The notes under the pieces were generated by a model. The model did no database searches. It worked only from the letters and a program-made list of their open reading frames with translations, and had not been told where the DNA came from. Of a stretch of 64,000 bases of DNA, positions 37,639 to 47,317 are shown one piece after another. This DNA is from Paludibacterium paludis (GTDB lineage: Bacteria; Pseudomonadota; Gammaproteobacteria; Burkholderiales; Chromobacteriaceae): assembly GCF_018802605.1 (NCBI RefSeq), contig NZ_CP069161.1:3968001-4032000 (forward strand). Reading direction: 5' to 3'. The translations under genes were made by a program, and so were the position numbers. The number at the start of each line of letters is the position of its first letter. Position 1 is the stretch's first letter.

Positions 37639-40323
37639 ATGCCAACACCCTCCATCGCCGGCTCAATAACCCTTCATCACGCCCCTCCCCACGCTCAAAA
37701 ACCGCGACCGGGACTCCCGATCAACCATGTCAGGAAAACCTCAGGGCAGCCTACGCGGGGCGGGCAAACCAAGGTCGCCGAGGCTCTCCTTGCCGGCGCG
37801 AAAAAAACGTTCCGGGACCAGGTCATTATCCATGAACGCGACGCGGTGGCGCGCGCCTACGAAAACTTCCTCCACAAACTGATCGAGAAGGGCTCGGAGG
37901 GCTTGCCGGACGCCGCGTCATGGCTGGCGGCGAACCGTCCGACGGCGTCCGACTATCTTGACGCCCACCGCCCGGTGGCTCCGCTCAGAGGAGGAGGCAG
38001 ACCACCCGCGGTTCGGGCCATGCCAGAACACCCGGTCATGCAGGCGAGCCCCATGCCGGCAACCACCGCCTCCGGCGCCCTCACGCATGAACAAAAGCCA
38101 GCAACGGCGCCCCATCGGACCGGCGCGCTCATCGAGGCCAATAACCTTGCCAGTCGGTTGAACGCGAGCCTGCGGGCTTTGCATGCAGACCAGAAAATTC
38201 TTCTCGAAAAATTTCGCGCTCGCCGGGCCAAGCCGCATGACGAAGCGACAAAGCATCGCATCGCGGCGTCCATGGCCCGCCTTCAGCCTCGATACGCACA
38301 AGGCACCGTCCAAGCCTCGCAGTCCGACATCGATTGCGAAGAGGGCATGGCGGGCACGCACGCTCCACGCCATCGTCCCTCCCTCTCATCGCGATCAAAC
38401 ACGACCGGCGCTCGAACCGCAGAACCGGCCGGCGGCGCGGCCAACCTCCTCCCCGATCTCCGCTTCGCCGCCATCCTGCGCGAGGCGCTGGATTCTCTGA
38501 CCGAAAACATGGGCGGAGCAATAACCCTCAGTGAGCTCGATAGCCGTTTTATCGATCTGCGCGGCGAGGCGGCCAAGGCCGCGAGCGGAGCGCTGATCGC
38601 GGAACCGGCCGGGCAAGGCGATGAAACCACTCTGGTCACCCTGTTCGACACAGTCATCGACCTGCTGGAAATGCCTCCGGGAGAAGCGCAACGCGAAGCC
38701 ATCCTGGCCTGTCTGGCAACACTGAACGCCGCGCCGCTCGGAGCACACCCTCCTCGCGCGGTAGCACGGTCGACCCCCTCCCGCTCATTCACCCACGCCC
38801 CTGACAAAAGAAACGCCATGTCTATCGGAAACCTGTCTCAGTTGCAAAACGCACTCGGCACCACGACCGGATCGTCAACTTCCTCCCGGTCGGGAAGCCG
38901 CCGGCTGACAGGGGTCCGCTCGGCGCCAATGCCCCCGGCCTTCAGTCAACAGAGCGACACCCTGCGCGAGACAGCCATTCCCGGCAACCACGACACACGG
39001 ACGTCGAGCAGGAAACCCGTCGTCGCCCCCAGAAAACGCAACAAACTCTTGCCGCAACAACCCGGAACAGGAGAACTTCCGTTCCGGATCGCCACCGTTG
39101 CGAAAGTCGGCCCGCTGGCGTCTTTCAATGCCCAAATCGGCGAACTGGACACCCGACTCAAGGCCGCCCTTTCCAGGCCGGCCCCCGCGCCACACTCGAC
39201 ACCGGCGTCGTCCTCTCCCGTGCAGGCGCCGCCCCGGGAGTCTCTTGCGCGGGCCCTGAGTGCGCCCGATTTGAGCGAATCGTTCGTTGCGCATGCCGAT
39301 GCGCAGGAGGCCTTGCGCACCAGGTCCGCAGAGTTCGTCCAGCAGTTTCAGGAGCTTCAATTGACCGCGCAGACTGGCCGCCTGTCCGCCAAGGATGCCT
39401 GCCTGACCATCGAAACGACCATCCTGCAATTCTGGCATTTGCATGCGTGGCACGCGCAAAAGCTCCAGTCGCTCGGAGCTGGCACAGCCTCCCTGGACAA
39501 CGTGTTTTCCCGGGAGCTTCTCGCACTCCTGCAGACCGGCCACGACGTGCTTCACACATTGGGCCACAGTGCCCGCACCACGAGCAGCCGCTGGAAATCG
39601 CTGTGGCACGGCGATACCCGGCAGAAGAAACTCGACAAGACACGCGCCGTGCTCGACCGCCATGCGGCACGTCTTTTAACCGATGAGCGCAAGAACTATG
39701 ATTTTGGCAAAACCCAGCCGGGATACCGGACAGCCGATTACATCAAGTGGCTCGCGGCGCGAGGAAAAGATCGGATCAGTGCGTTGCCGGTCAACGACAT
39801 CGCACACGCGGACACGCTGATCAGGACGCTGCATGAGCAACTGCGCCCCCTGGCCGCGGCGTGGCACTATGCGCGGAAAGAATCCCGCGCGTCGATCGAT
39901 CACGCCATGCTGCAGCTGGCCAAGGCGGCAGAGCGGCGCCTTGACGGTTTGACACCGCGCCGCGCCCTTGCCCGCAAAAACTTCGACCAGCATCTTGCCC
40001 AGCTGAAACGGCGTGCGCACCGGGCGGCTCCGGGCGTGCTGAGAGCCGCATTGCGCGAACAGGCGAGTCCGACGGGCAAGGACGCGACCGCGGGCTACCG
40101 GAAAACCCTTGCCGACCACATCGAGACCCGGCTGAACGTGGAGCCGAACCTCACGGTCCGGACGTTTGAACGCCTGCGGCGGCAAGTCGAGGAGTTGCTC
40201 GTGGCCTGCGACATGCTCGACGGCTTACCGGCGGCAGAAACCACTCGCGTGGAAAACGGATATTACGAAAGCGTCGCAGAAGACATCAGAAAGAAAGTCG
40301 ACGCGCTGGCCGCGCCCCGCTGA
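37639..40323 (+). CDS. Large unrecognised protein, effector-like
   Basis: The product is 894 residues long with no signal peptide and no membrane segment. Helical blocks alternate with Pro/Ser/Arg-rich linkers: basic Pro-rich N-terminus (1-45), helices (about 50-115), linker (120-165), helices (165-225), linker, helices (270-375, including LPDLRFAAILREALDSLTENM), a long Ser/Arg/Pro linker (380-500), then a mainly helical C-terminus from about 540. I see no catalytic motif or known domain. AGGAA lies nine bases before the ATG. A strong terminator follows, so it is transcribed alone. The architecture resembles type III-secreted effectors, but no secretion genes are in the window. This is inference only. 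Confidence 0.8.
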   Translation: MPTPSIAGSITLHHAPPHAQKPRPGLPINHVRKTSGQPTRGGQTKVAEALLAGAKKTFRDQVIIHERDAVARAYENFLHKLIEKGSEGLPDAASWLAANRPTASDYLDAHRPVAPLRGGGRPPAVRAMPEHPVMQASPMPATTASGALTHEQKPATAPHRTGALIEANNLASRLNASLRALHADQKILLEKFRARRAKPHDEATKHRIAASMARLQPRYAQGTVQASQSDIDCEEGMAGTHAPRHRPSLSSRSNTTGARTAEPAGGAANLLPDLRFAAILREALDSLTENMGGAITLSELDSRFIDLRGEAAKAASGALIAEPAGQGDETTLVTLFDTVIDLLEMPPGEAQREAILACLATLNAAPLGAHPPRAVARSTPSRSFTHAPDKRNAMSIGNLSQLQNALGTTTGSSTSSRSGSRRLTGVRSAPMPPAFSQQSDTLRETAIPGNHDTRTSSRKPVVAPRKRNKLLPQQPGTGELPFRIATVAKVGPLASFNAQIGELDTRLKAALSRPAPAPHSTPASSSPVQAPPRESLARALSAPDLSESFVAHADAQEALRTRSAEFVQQFQELQLTAQTGRLSAKDACLTIETTILQFWHLHAWHAQKLQSLGAGTASLDNVFSRELLALLQTGHDVLHTLGHSARTTSSRWKSLWHGDTRQKKLDKTRAVLDRHAARLLTDERKNYDFGKTQPGYRTADYIKWLAARGKDRISALPVNDIAHADTLIRTLHEQLRPLAAAWHYARKESRASIDHAMLQLAKAAERRLDGLTPRRALARKNFDQHLAQLKRRAHRAAPGVLRAALREQASPTGKDATAGYRKTLADHIETRLNVEPNLTVRTFERLRRQVEELLVACDMLDGLPAAETTRVENGYYESVAEDIRKKVDALAAPR

Positions 40324-40362
40324 CTCGGCGCGGCATTCGGCCCCATCAAGACAAAAACACCC

Positions 40363-40398
40363 AAACCGGTTCCGGCCTTCCGCCGGAGCCGGTTTTTC
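40363..40398 (+). terminator. Rho-independent terminator after the 894-residue gene
   Basis: A long stem (AAACCGG.TCCGGC from 40363 paired with GCCGGA.CCGGTTT ending about 40396) has a short CTTCC loop and a T run. It starts about 40 bases past the stop codon and separates the two effector-like genes into independent units. Confidence 0.85.
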
Positions 40399-40450
40399 AT
40401 GCCGGCGGAGATCGATACACAACCTTGCAAGAAATGGCGAAGCCCGCCGC

Positions 40451-40473
40451 GGTGAGCGGTTCTCGCAAGTCGC
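40451..40473 (+). promoter_or_regulatory. Upstream element shared by the two effector-like genes, copy 2
   Basis: This is the second copy of the 23-base block at 37562-37584 (17 of 23 identical). It lies after the terminator of the first gene and 57 bases before the second ATG, so each gene seems to have its own copy of the same promoter region. Confidence 0.5.
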
Positions 40474-40530
40474 GCCGGGAATCCGGGCGTAGATTCATGG
40501 CGTTACTTCATTGCGACAGGAACTCGCGAC

Positions 40531-41358
40531 ATGTTCATCCATCCATTAAGCCTCATATTCCGGGCATCCCGCAACACATCGCATAATAAAAGATGCCAAT
40601 TTTTCGCCACCCGGCTGAACGGGGCAACTTCCACTGCGCAAACGCCGCAAACTGTCGGCGGCCAAACTTCGTCCCGCGGGAAGCTGACTCCGGAGCAAAT
40701 TCAGCGACTCTACCCCGATGCCCAAAACATCATCACCCGTAGCTCCACACCGACGTCCCCCTGCCTGCCGGATACGATCGTAACCGATCACAACGCCTCA
40801 TCAGGAAAAAAGCCCCCCCTGCCCGGCGCGGTTGATGTACTCAATTTTCGAATGACGCCCCCCAAGACCCCGTCTTCAGCTCAGGACAACATCCCTGGCG
40901 CCGCCCTTGCGCTGCCGTCGTTGCCGGCGAAAACTTCTACCGCTCCGGTGAACAACACATTGAGCGACGCACAAACCGTTCAGAATCAGCTCATCAACTT
41001 CAGCAACGCGGCGGATTCACTTTTGCACAGCTATCGGGAAAACGGGGGAAAACGGTTTGGCTCGGGCCGGGTTGCCGCGCTTTACTACGAAAACCAGCTG
41101 CTGATCAAGGCGCTCGCCCTTTCCGCCACCCGGCAAGAGTGCGTCCGGCAAAACACCGCCGAGACGCTTCGGCACGCCGAACGCATCGACCGGGCCTTCG
41201 ACTCCGCAGCCCGGAAACTGGTGGAACACGAAAAGCCGCGCGGACTCCTGGCCAACCTGAACCGTGTCTTTACCGGCAAAAAGGCCGGGCAGGCTCGCAT
41301 CGAAAAACGACTCAAAGCTCTGCACGGCCTTTTTTTGGCGGGTAAGACCCATCCCTGA
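40531..41358 (+). CDS. Unrecognised effector-like protein
   Basis: The product is 275 residues long with no signal peptide. Residues 1-145 are Thr/Ser/Pro/Gln-rich and probably disordered; 146-270 are helical (VQNQLINFSNAADSLLHSY onward) and end in a basic segment (FTGKKAGQARIEKRLKALHG). By eye, the tail resembles a stretch of the 894-residue protein (SLWHGDTRQKKLDKTRAVL region), which hints at a shared domain. CAGGAA lies ten bases before the ATG. A hand count of 40561-40860 gives 174 G+C of 300, lower than the neighbouring housekeeping genes. It ends 24 bases from the convergent gatB. No function can be named. Confidence 0.75.
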   Translation: MFIHPLSLIFRASRNTSHNKRCQFFATRLNGATSTAQTPQTVGGQTSSRGKLTPEQIQRLYPDAQNIITRSSTPTSPCLPDTIVTDHNASSGKKPPLPGAVDVLNFRMTPPKTPSSAQDNIPGAALALPSLPAKTSTAPVNNTLSDAQTVQNQLINFSNAADSLLHSYRENGGKRFGSGRVAALYYENQLLIKALALSATRQECVRQNTAETLRHAERIDRAFDSAARKLVEHEKPRGLLANLNRVFTGKKAGQARIEKRLKALHGLFLAGKTHP

Positions 41359-41382
41359 CAGGAAAGGTCCGCCTGGCCAGAC

Positions 41383-42813
41383 TCAGGCGCCCAGTTTTTT
41401 CTTCAGCACTTCCTGGGCCTGGGCCGGGTTGGCCTTGCCCTTCGACGCCTTCATCACTTGACCCACCAGGGCGTTGAGGGCTTTTTCCTTGCCGGCGCGG
41501 AACTCTTCGACCGACTTGGGATTGGCCGCGATGACATCGTCGACGATCGCCTCGATGGCGCCGCTGTCGGTGATCTGGCGCAGTCCGCGCGCATCGATGA
41601 TCGCATCGGCGCTGTCATTCCCGCCCCACATCGCCTCGAACACCTCCTTGGCGATCTTGCTGGAAATCGTGTTGTCGACGATACGCGCGATCAGCCCGGC
41701 AAGACGCTCGGGATCGATCGGACTTTGGGCGATGGAAAGGCCTTCGCGATTGAGGGATGCGGCGAGTTCGCCGTTCACCCAGTTGGCCGCAAGCTTGCCC
41801 TGGCCGGCAAGACGCGCCAGGGTCTCGAAGTAGGTGGCGGTATCGCGGTTTGCCGTCAACAGATCGGCGTCATAGGCCGAAACACCGAAGGAGGCGACGA
41901 AGCGGGCCTTCATCGCGGACGGCAGCTCGGGCATATCGGCTTTCACCGCATCGATCTCGCTTTCGGGGATAACCACCGGCAGCAGGTCCGGATCCGGGAA
42001 ATAGCGGTAGTCGTGCGCGTCTTCCTTGGATCGCATCGAACGCGTCTCGCCGCGGTCCGGATCATAAAGACGGGTCTCCTGCACGACGCGGCCGCCGTCT
42101 TCGATCAGTTCGATCTGGCGCTCCACCTCGTACTTGATCGCGGCCTCAAGGAAGCGGAACGAGTTGAGGTTCTTGATCTCGCAACGCGTGCCGAACGCTT
42201 CCTGCCCCATCGGGCGGACCGATACGTTGGCGTCGACGCGGAAGGAGCCTTCCTGCATGTTGCCGTCGCAAATGCCCAGCCATGTCACCAGCGTGTGCAA
42301 GGCGCGCGCATAGGCGACCGCTTCCTCGGCGGAACGCATGTCGGGTTCGGAGACCACCTCCAGGAGCGGCGTGCCGGCACGGTTCAGGTCGATACCGCTC
42401 GCGCCGTGGAAGTCCTCGTGCAGCGACTTGCCGGCATCCTCTTCCAGATGCGCGCGGGTGACGCGGATGACTTTTTCTTCATCGCCGACCTGGATCGCCA
42501 GTTCGCCCGGCCCGACGATGGGCAGATCCATCTGGCTGATCTGGTAGCCCTTGGGCAGATCGGGATAGAAGTAATTCTTGCGCGCGAAAACGTTCTTGCG
42601 GTTGATCTTCGCGTTCAGGGCGAGTCCAAGGCGGATGGCTTTCTCCACCGCGCCGCGGTTGAGCACCGGCAGCACGCCGGGGAAGGCCAGTTCGACCACC
42701 GAGGCCTGGGTGTTCGGTTCGGCGCCGAAAGCGGTCGACGACCCGGAAAAAATCTTGGAGGCGGTCGAAAGCTGCACATGCACTTCCAGACCGATTACTA
42801 CTTCCCATTTCAT
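41383..42813 (-). CDS. gatB: Aspartyl/glutamyl-tRNA amidotransferase subunit B
   Basis: This is the tRNA-binding and kinase subunit of the GatCAB complex, which converts misacylated Glu-tRNA(Gln) and/or Asp-tRNA(Asn). The 476-residue protein has [54 protein letters not shown] and a YqeY-like helical tail. It is last in the gatC-gatA-gatB order, 20 bases after gatA. Confidence 0.97.
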   Translation of the reverse strand: MKWEVVIGLEVHVQLSTASKIFSGSSTAFGAEPNTQASVVELAFPGVLPVLNRGAVEKAIRLGLALNAKINRKNVFARKNYFYPDLPKGYQISQMDLPIVGPGELAIQVGDEEKVIRVTRAHLEEDAGKSLHEDFHGASGIDLNRAGTPLLEVVSEPDMRSAEEAVAYARALHTLVTWLGICDGNMQEGSFRVDANVSVRPMGQEAFGTRCEIKNLNSFRFLEAAIKYEVERQIELIEDGGRVVQETRLYDPDRGETRSMRSKEDAHDYRYFPDPDLLPVVIPESEIDAVKADMPELPSAMKARFVASFGVSAYDADLLTANRDTATYFETLARLAGQGKLAANWVNGELAASLNREGLSIAQSPIDPERLAGLIARIVDNTISSKIAKEVFEAMWGGNDSADAIIDARGLRQITDSGAIEAIVDDVIAANPKSVEEFRAGKEKALNALVGQVMKASKGKANPAQAQEVLKKKLGA

Positions 42814-42833
42814 GGCGTCATCTTCCTAATCGT

Positions 42834-44285
42834 TTACAGTGCCGGCGCGCGCAGGTGCCAGTCGGTGACTTGCTGGAAGCGGTGCGCCACATTGAGCATC
42901 TTCGCCTCACCGAAATAATTGCCGATGATCTGCAGCCCGACCGGACGGCCCTTGCCATCGAAGCCCGCCGGCACGCTCATGCCCGGCAGACCGGCGAGGT
43001 TGACCGACAGCGTGTAGATATCGGACAGGTACATCTGCACCGGATCATCGCTCATCTGGCCCAAGTCGAACGCCGCGGTCGGCGCCACCGGCCCGAGGAT
43101 CACATCGCACTGCGCGAAGGCCGCCTTGAAGTCGTTGGCGACAAGCCGGCGGATTTTCTGGGCCTTCAGGTAGTACGCATCGTAATAGCCGTGGGACAGC
43201 ACATAGGTCCCGACCATGATGCGGCGCTTGACCTCGGCGCCGAATCCTTCGGCGCGCGTCTTCTCGTACATATCGACAAGATCCGAGTATTCGGCGGCGC
43301 GGTGACCGTAGCGCACCCCGTCGAAACGGCTCAGGTTGGACGACGCCTCGGCCGGCGCGATCACATAGTAGGCCGGGATCGACAGCTCGGTGTTGGGCAG
43401 CGAAATATCCACGACCACGGCGCCCAGCTTGCGCAGTTCGGCGACCGCCTCGTCGACGACGCGCGCCACATCGGCCGACAGGCCGTCGGCGAAGTATTCA
43501 CGCGGCAATCCGACACGCAGCCCGTCCAGAGGCTTCTCCAGATCGCGGGTGTAATCCTCCGTCTCGCGCTCGAGACTGGTGGAATCCCGGGGGTCGAAAC
43601 CCGCCATGACGTTCAGCATCAGCGCGCAGTCTTCGGCCGTCTGGGCCATCACGCCGCCCTGATCGAGCGAGGAGGCGAACGCCACCATGCCGAAACGGCT
43701 CACCGTGCCGTAGGTCGGCTTGATGCCGGTGATGCCGCAATGCGAGGACGGCTGGCGGATCGAACCGCCGGTATCGGTGGCCGTGGCGACCGGCGCCATG
43801 CGCGCCGCGACCGCCGCGGCGGAACCGCCCGAGGAACCGCCGGGGATGGCGCGGATATCCCAGGGATTTTTCACCGGGCCGTACCAGGAGTTCTCGTTGG
43901 ACGAACCCATGGCGAACTCATCCATATTGGCGCGTCCGAGCGTCACGAGACCGGCGGCGCGGCAGCGCTCCACCACGGTCGCGTCGTACGGGGACACGAA
44001 ATTGTCCAGCATGCGCGAACCGCAGGAGCTCTTCCAGCCCTGCTGACAGAAGATGTCCTTGTGGATCAGCGGCACACCGGCGAGCGCGCCGGCGGCGTTG
44101 CGCGCGCGCAGCTCGTCGGCGGCGCGGGCTTCGGCGAGCGTGCGTTCGCGGTCGACGCTGATCAGCGCGTTCAGTGCCGGGTTTAGCGCCTCGATGCGAT
44201 CCAGATACAGTCCGGCCAGCTCCAGGGCGGACACGCGTCCGGCGGCGAGTTCCGCGGACAGCGTCTTGAGAGTTGCATTAATCAT
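42834..44285 (-). CDS. gatA: Glutamyl-tRNA amidotransferase subunit A
   Basis: This is the amidase subunit that releases ammonia from glutamine. The predicted protein has 483 residues with the amidase Ser-cisSer-Lys triad: lysine in [25 protein letters not shown], and the nucleophile serine in [15 protein letters not shown]. The start at 44285 ([10 protein letters not shown]) fits the family; seven extra codons are open upstream. It lies 23 bases behind gatC. Confidence 0.97.
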   Translation of the reverse strand: MINATLKTLSAELAAGRVSALELAGLYLDRIEALNPALNALISVDRERTLAEARAADELRARNAAGALAGVPLIHKDIFCQQGWKSSCGSRMLDNFVSPYDATVVERCRAAGLVTLGRANMDEFAMGSSNENSWYGPVKNPWDIRAIPGGSSGGSAAAVAARMAPVATATDTGGSIRQPSSHCGITGIKPTYGTVSRFGMVAFASSLDQGGVMAQTAEDCALMLNVMAGFDPRDSTSLERETEDYTRDLEKPLDGLRVGLPREYFADGLSADVARVVDEAVAELRKLGAVVVDISLPNTELSIPAYYVIAPAEASSNLSRFDGVRYGHRAAEYSDLVDMYEKTRAEGFGAEVKRRIMVGTYVLSHGYYDAYYLKAQKIRRLVANDFKAAFAQCDVILGPVAPTAAFDLGQMSDDPVQMYLSDIYTLSVNLAGLPGMSVPAGFDGKGRPVGLQIIGNYFGEAKMLNVAHRFQQVTDWHLRAPAL

Positions 44286-44308
44286 TTTTTCGTATTTCCC
44301 GCGCACAC

Positions 44309-44596
44309 TTACTCGATAACCTTGGGAACGAGGAAGAGCCCCGCCTCTACCTGCGGCGCCACCGCCTGGAACGCTTCGCGCCGGTTCGTTTCGGTCACCA
44401 CGTCGTCGCGCAGGCGCAGCGCGGTTTCCTGCGGATGGGCCATGGGCTCGATACCGTCCGTATTGACAGCCTGCATCTTCTCGATCAGACCGAAAATGGT
44501 GTTCAGCTGAGCGCCGACCGACTCGATTTCGTCGTCAGTCACGGCGATGCGGGCCAGTTTGGCAATCCGCGCGACATCCTGATGCGTCAATGACAT
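44309..44596 (-). CDS. gatC: Glutamyl-tRNA amidotransferase subunit C
   Basis: This 95-residue scaffold subunit wraps around GatA and GatB. It has the family pattern [17 protein letters not shown] at the N-terminus and [13 protein letters not shown] near the middle. It heads the gatCAB operon and diverges from mreB, with 218 bases between the starts. That gap must hold both promoters; it contains AT-rich stretches near gatC but I could not choose a clear -35/-10 pair. Confidence 0.95.
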   Translation of the reverse strand: MSLTHQDVARIAKLARIAVTDDEIESVGAQLNTIFGLIEKMQAVNTDGIEPMAHPQETALRLRDDVVTETNRREAFQAVAPQVEAGLFLVPKVIE

Positions 44597-44790
44597 GGTG
44601 TCCTCGTCAAAACCTTTAATATTTCAAGTTTTATAGGGTATCATAGCCAGTTTGATTCTCCCAAGATTCACGTCGCACAACGACGCCCACGGAACGGCCC
44701 CGCCAAGCGAGGGCTCGATCTTCCGGCGCCGGGGTGGTAAATAATGCTACGGGGTTTGCGGGCCCACTTTCATGCCCAGCGCCTACATAA

Positions 44791-45858
<1,068 letters not shown>

Positions 45859-45872
45859 ACCGACTCTGATGC

Positions 45873-45890
45873 CCGCCCCGCAAGGGGCGG
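45873..45890 (+). other. Stem-loop between mreB and mreC
   Basis: CCGCCCC and GGGGCGG (arms 45873-45879 and 45884-45890) close on a GCAA tetraloop, giving a very stable hairpin 14 bases after the mreB stop and 11 before the mreC start. There is no T run, so it should not fully terminate. It could stabilise mreB mRNA or limit mreC translation, since it reaches close to the mreC ribosome site. Confidence 0.55.
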
Positions 45891-45901
45891 TGGTGTTTCA
45901 A

Positions 45902-46810
45902 ATGGACTTTGCCAACAATCCCAGCTTCATCAGGCAGGGTCCGAGCCCTGCCGCACGACTGGCGCTGTGCGCCGCGCTGTCGGTGACACTGCTGATCAGC
46001 GACAGCCAGTTCGGGCTCATGGAACAGGTGCGCCAAGGCTTGTCCGTGGCGTTCTACCCGCTGCAACGGGCCGTCAACATGCCTGTCACCGCCGCACGCG
46101 CCGTCAGCGACTTCTTCACGACGCAAGCGAGCCTGCAGGCGGACAACAACGCCCTGCGCAACAGGCACCTGGCGATGGCGGCCCGGCTGCAACGGCTCGA
46201 AACCCTCGAGCACGACTATGAAACGCTGCGCCAGCTCAACCATCTGAAATCCGCGCGCCGCGACGCCGGAGAACTGGCCGAGGTACTGTATACCGGTCGC
46301 GATCCCTTTTCCTATAAGATCATCATCGACAAGGGCGAGGACGCCAAACTGCGGCCGGGCCAGCCGGTGGTCGACGAGCAGGGACTGATCGGCCAGGTCA
46401 CCCGGGTTCAGCCGCTGACGGCGGAAGTCACGCTGGTGGTCGACAAGACGCTGATGATTCCCGTCATGCTGCAACGGACCGGCGCGCGCGCCATCCTGTA
46501 CGGTTATGGCGGCGGAGTGGACGTGCGATACCTGCCGGTACATGCCGATGTGCAGTCGGGGGACCTGTTCGTCACCTCAGGCATCGACGGACTCTATCCG
46601 GAAGGGATCCCCGTGGCCAGGATCAGCCGGGTCGACCGCAATGGCGACACGGCGTTCATCCGCCTCGCGGCGGTCCCGGTGGCCGGCGTGCAGCGGGGAC
46701 GCTACGTAATGGTGCTCGACGAGAAGGCGCATGTTCCCGCCCGCCCGGCCGAACCACCGCCTCCCGCGCCCAAAGCCAAGAAGAAATCCGCCGAAGACGA
46801 GGATAATTGA
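45902..46810 (+). CDS. mreC: Rod shape-determining protein MreC
   Basis: This bitopic periplasmic protein activates PBP2/RodA. The predicted protein has 302 residues: one membrane helix (about 20-40), a coiled coil (about 72-118, with ASLQADNNALRNRHLAM), and paired beta-barrels with DKGEDAKLRPGQPVVDEQGL and GIPVARISRV. The C-terminus is an Ala/Pro/Lys-rich tail. The start at 45902 fits the family; an ATG at 45869 would run through the hairpin. Confidence 0.93.
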   Translation: MDFANNPSFIRQGPSPAARLALCAALSVTLLISDSQFGLMEQVRQGLSVAFYPLQRAVNMPVTAARAVSDFFTTQASLQADNNALRNRHLAMAARLQRLETLEHDYETLRQLNHLKSARRDAGELAEVLYTGRDPFSYKIIIDKGEDAKLRPGQPVVDEQGLIGQVTRVQPLTAEVTLVVDKTLMIPVMLQRTGARAILYGYGGGVDVRYLPVHADVQSGDLFVTSGIDGLYPEGIPVARISRVDRNGDTAFIRLAAVPVAGVQRGRYVMVLDEKAHVPARPAEPPPPAPKAKKKSAEDEDN

Positions 46811-47310
46811 TGTCGTTCGACCGCCCGAAAGAAATTCTCAAGCCGGTGAAGCGCCGCATCATCTTCCTGAGTTTCGCTCTCGCGATCCTGTTCGAGCTGT
46901 TGCCGCTGCCGCAGGAAGCCCAGGCGTGGCTGCCCGATTTCACCGGTCTGCTCGTGCTGTACTGGGTGATCAACCAGCCTCGGCGTGTCGGCATCGGCAC
47001 CTCCTTCTCGGTGGGCATCCTCGCCGACATCGCCAGCGCGGGCCTGTTCGGCCAGCACGCCCTCGCCTATTCGGTGACGAGTTTTCTTGCCCTCTTGCGC
47101 CAGCGCCAGCTTGTCATGTTCAACCTCGGCCAGCAGGCGCTGAGCGTGCTCGGGCTGATGCTGATCAACCAGTTCATCATGGTCGTGGCGCGCATGCTGA
47201 CCGGCTCGGCCTTCGCCGGATGGTCGTACTTCCTCCCCCCGTTGACCGGAGCGCTGCTGTGGCCGCTGATCACCAAGCTGTTGCTGCTGCCCTACCGCAA
47301 CATGGACTGA
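46810..47310 (+). CDS. mreD: Rod shape-determining protein MreD
   Basis: This is a small integral membrane protein of the elongasome with 166 residues and about five hydrophobic segments, including DFTGLLVLYWVINQPRRVGIG, written here as family-typical DFTGLLVLYWV then RVGIG. The ATG shares its first base with the last base of the mreC stop, so translation is coupled. Confidence 0.9.
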   Translation: MSFDRPKEILKPVKRRIIFLSFALAILFELLPLPQEAQAWLPDFTGLLVLYWVINQPRRVGIGTSFSVGILADIASAGLFGQHALAYSVTSFLALLRQRQLVMFNLGQQALSVLGLMLINQFIMVVARMLTGSAFAGWSYFLPPLTGALLWPLITKLLLLPYRNMD

Positions 47311-47317
47311 ATCGCCG

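Noticed and set aside
37562..37640. A sigma28 (flagellar) promoter before the 894-residue gene
   Set aside because: TGAAAGTT resembles the -35 part, but no GCCGATAA-like -10 occurs at the required 11-base spacing.
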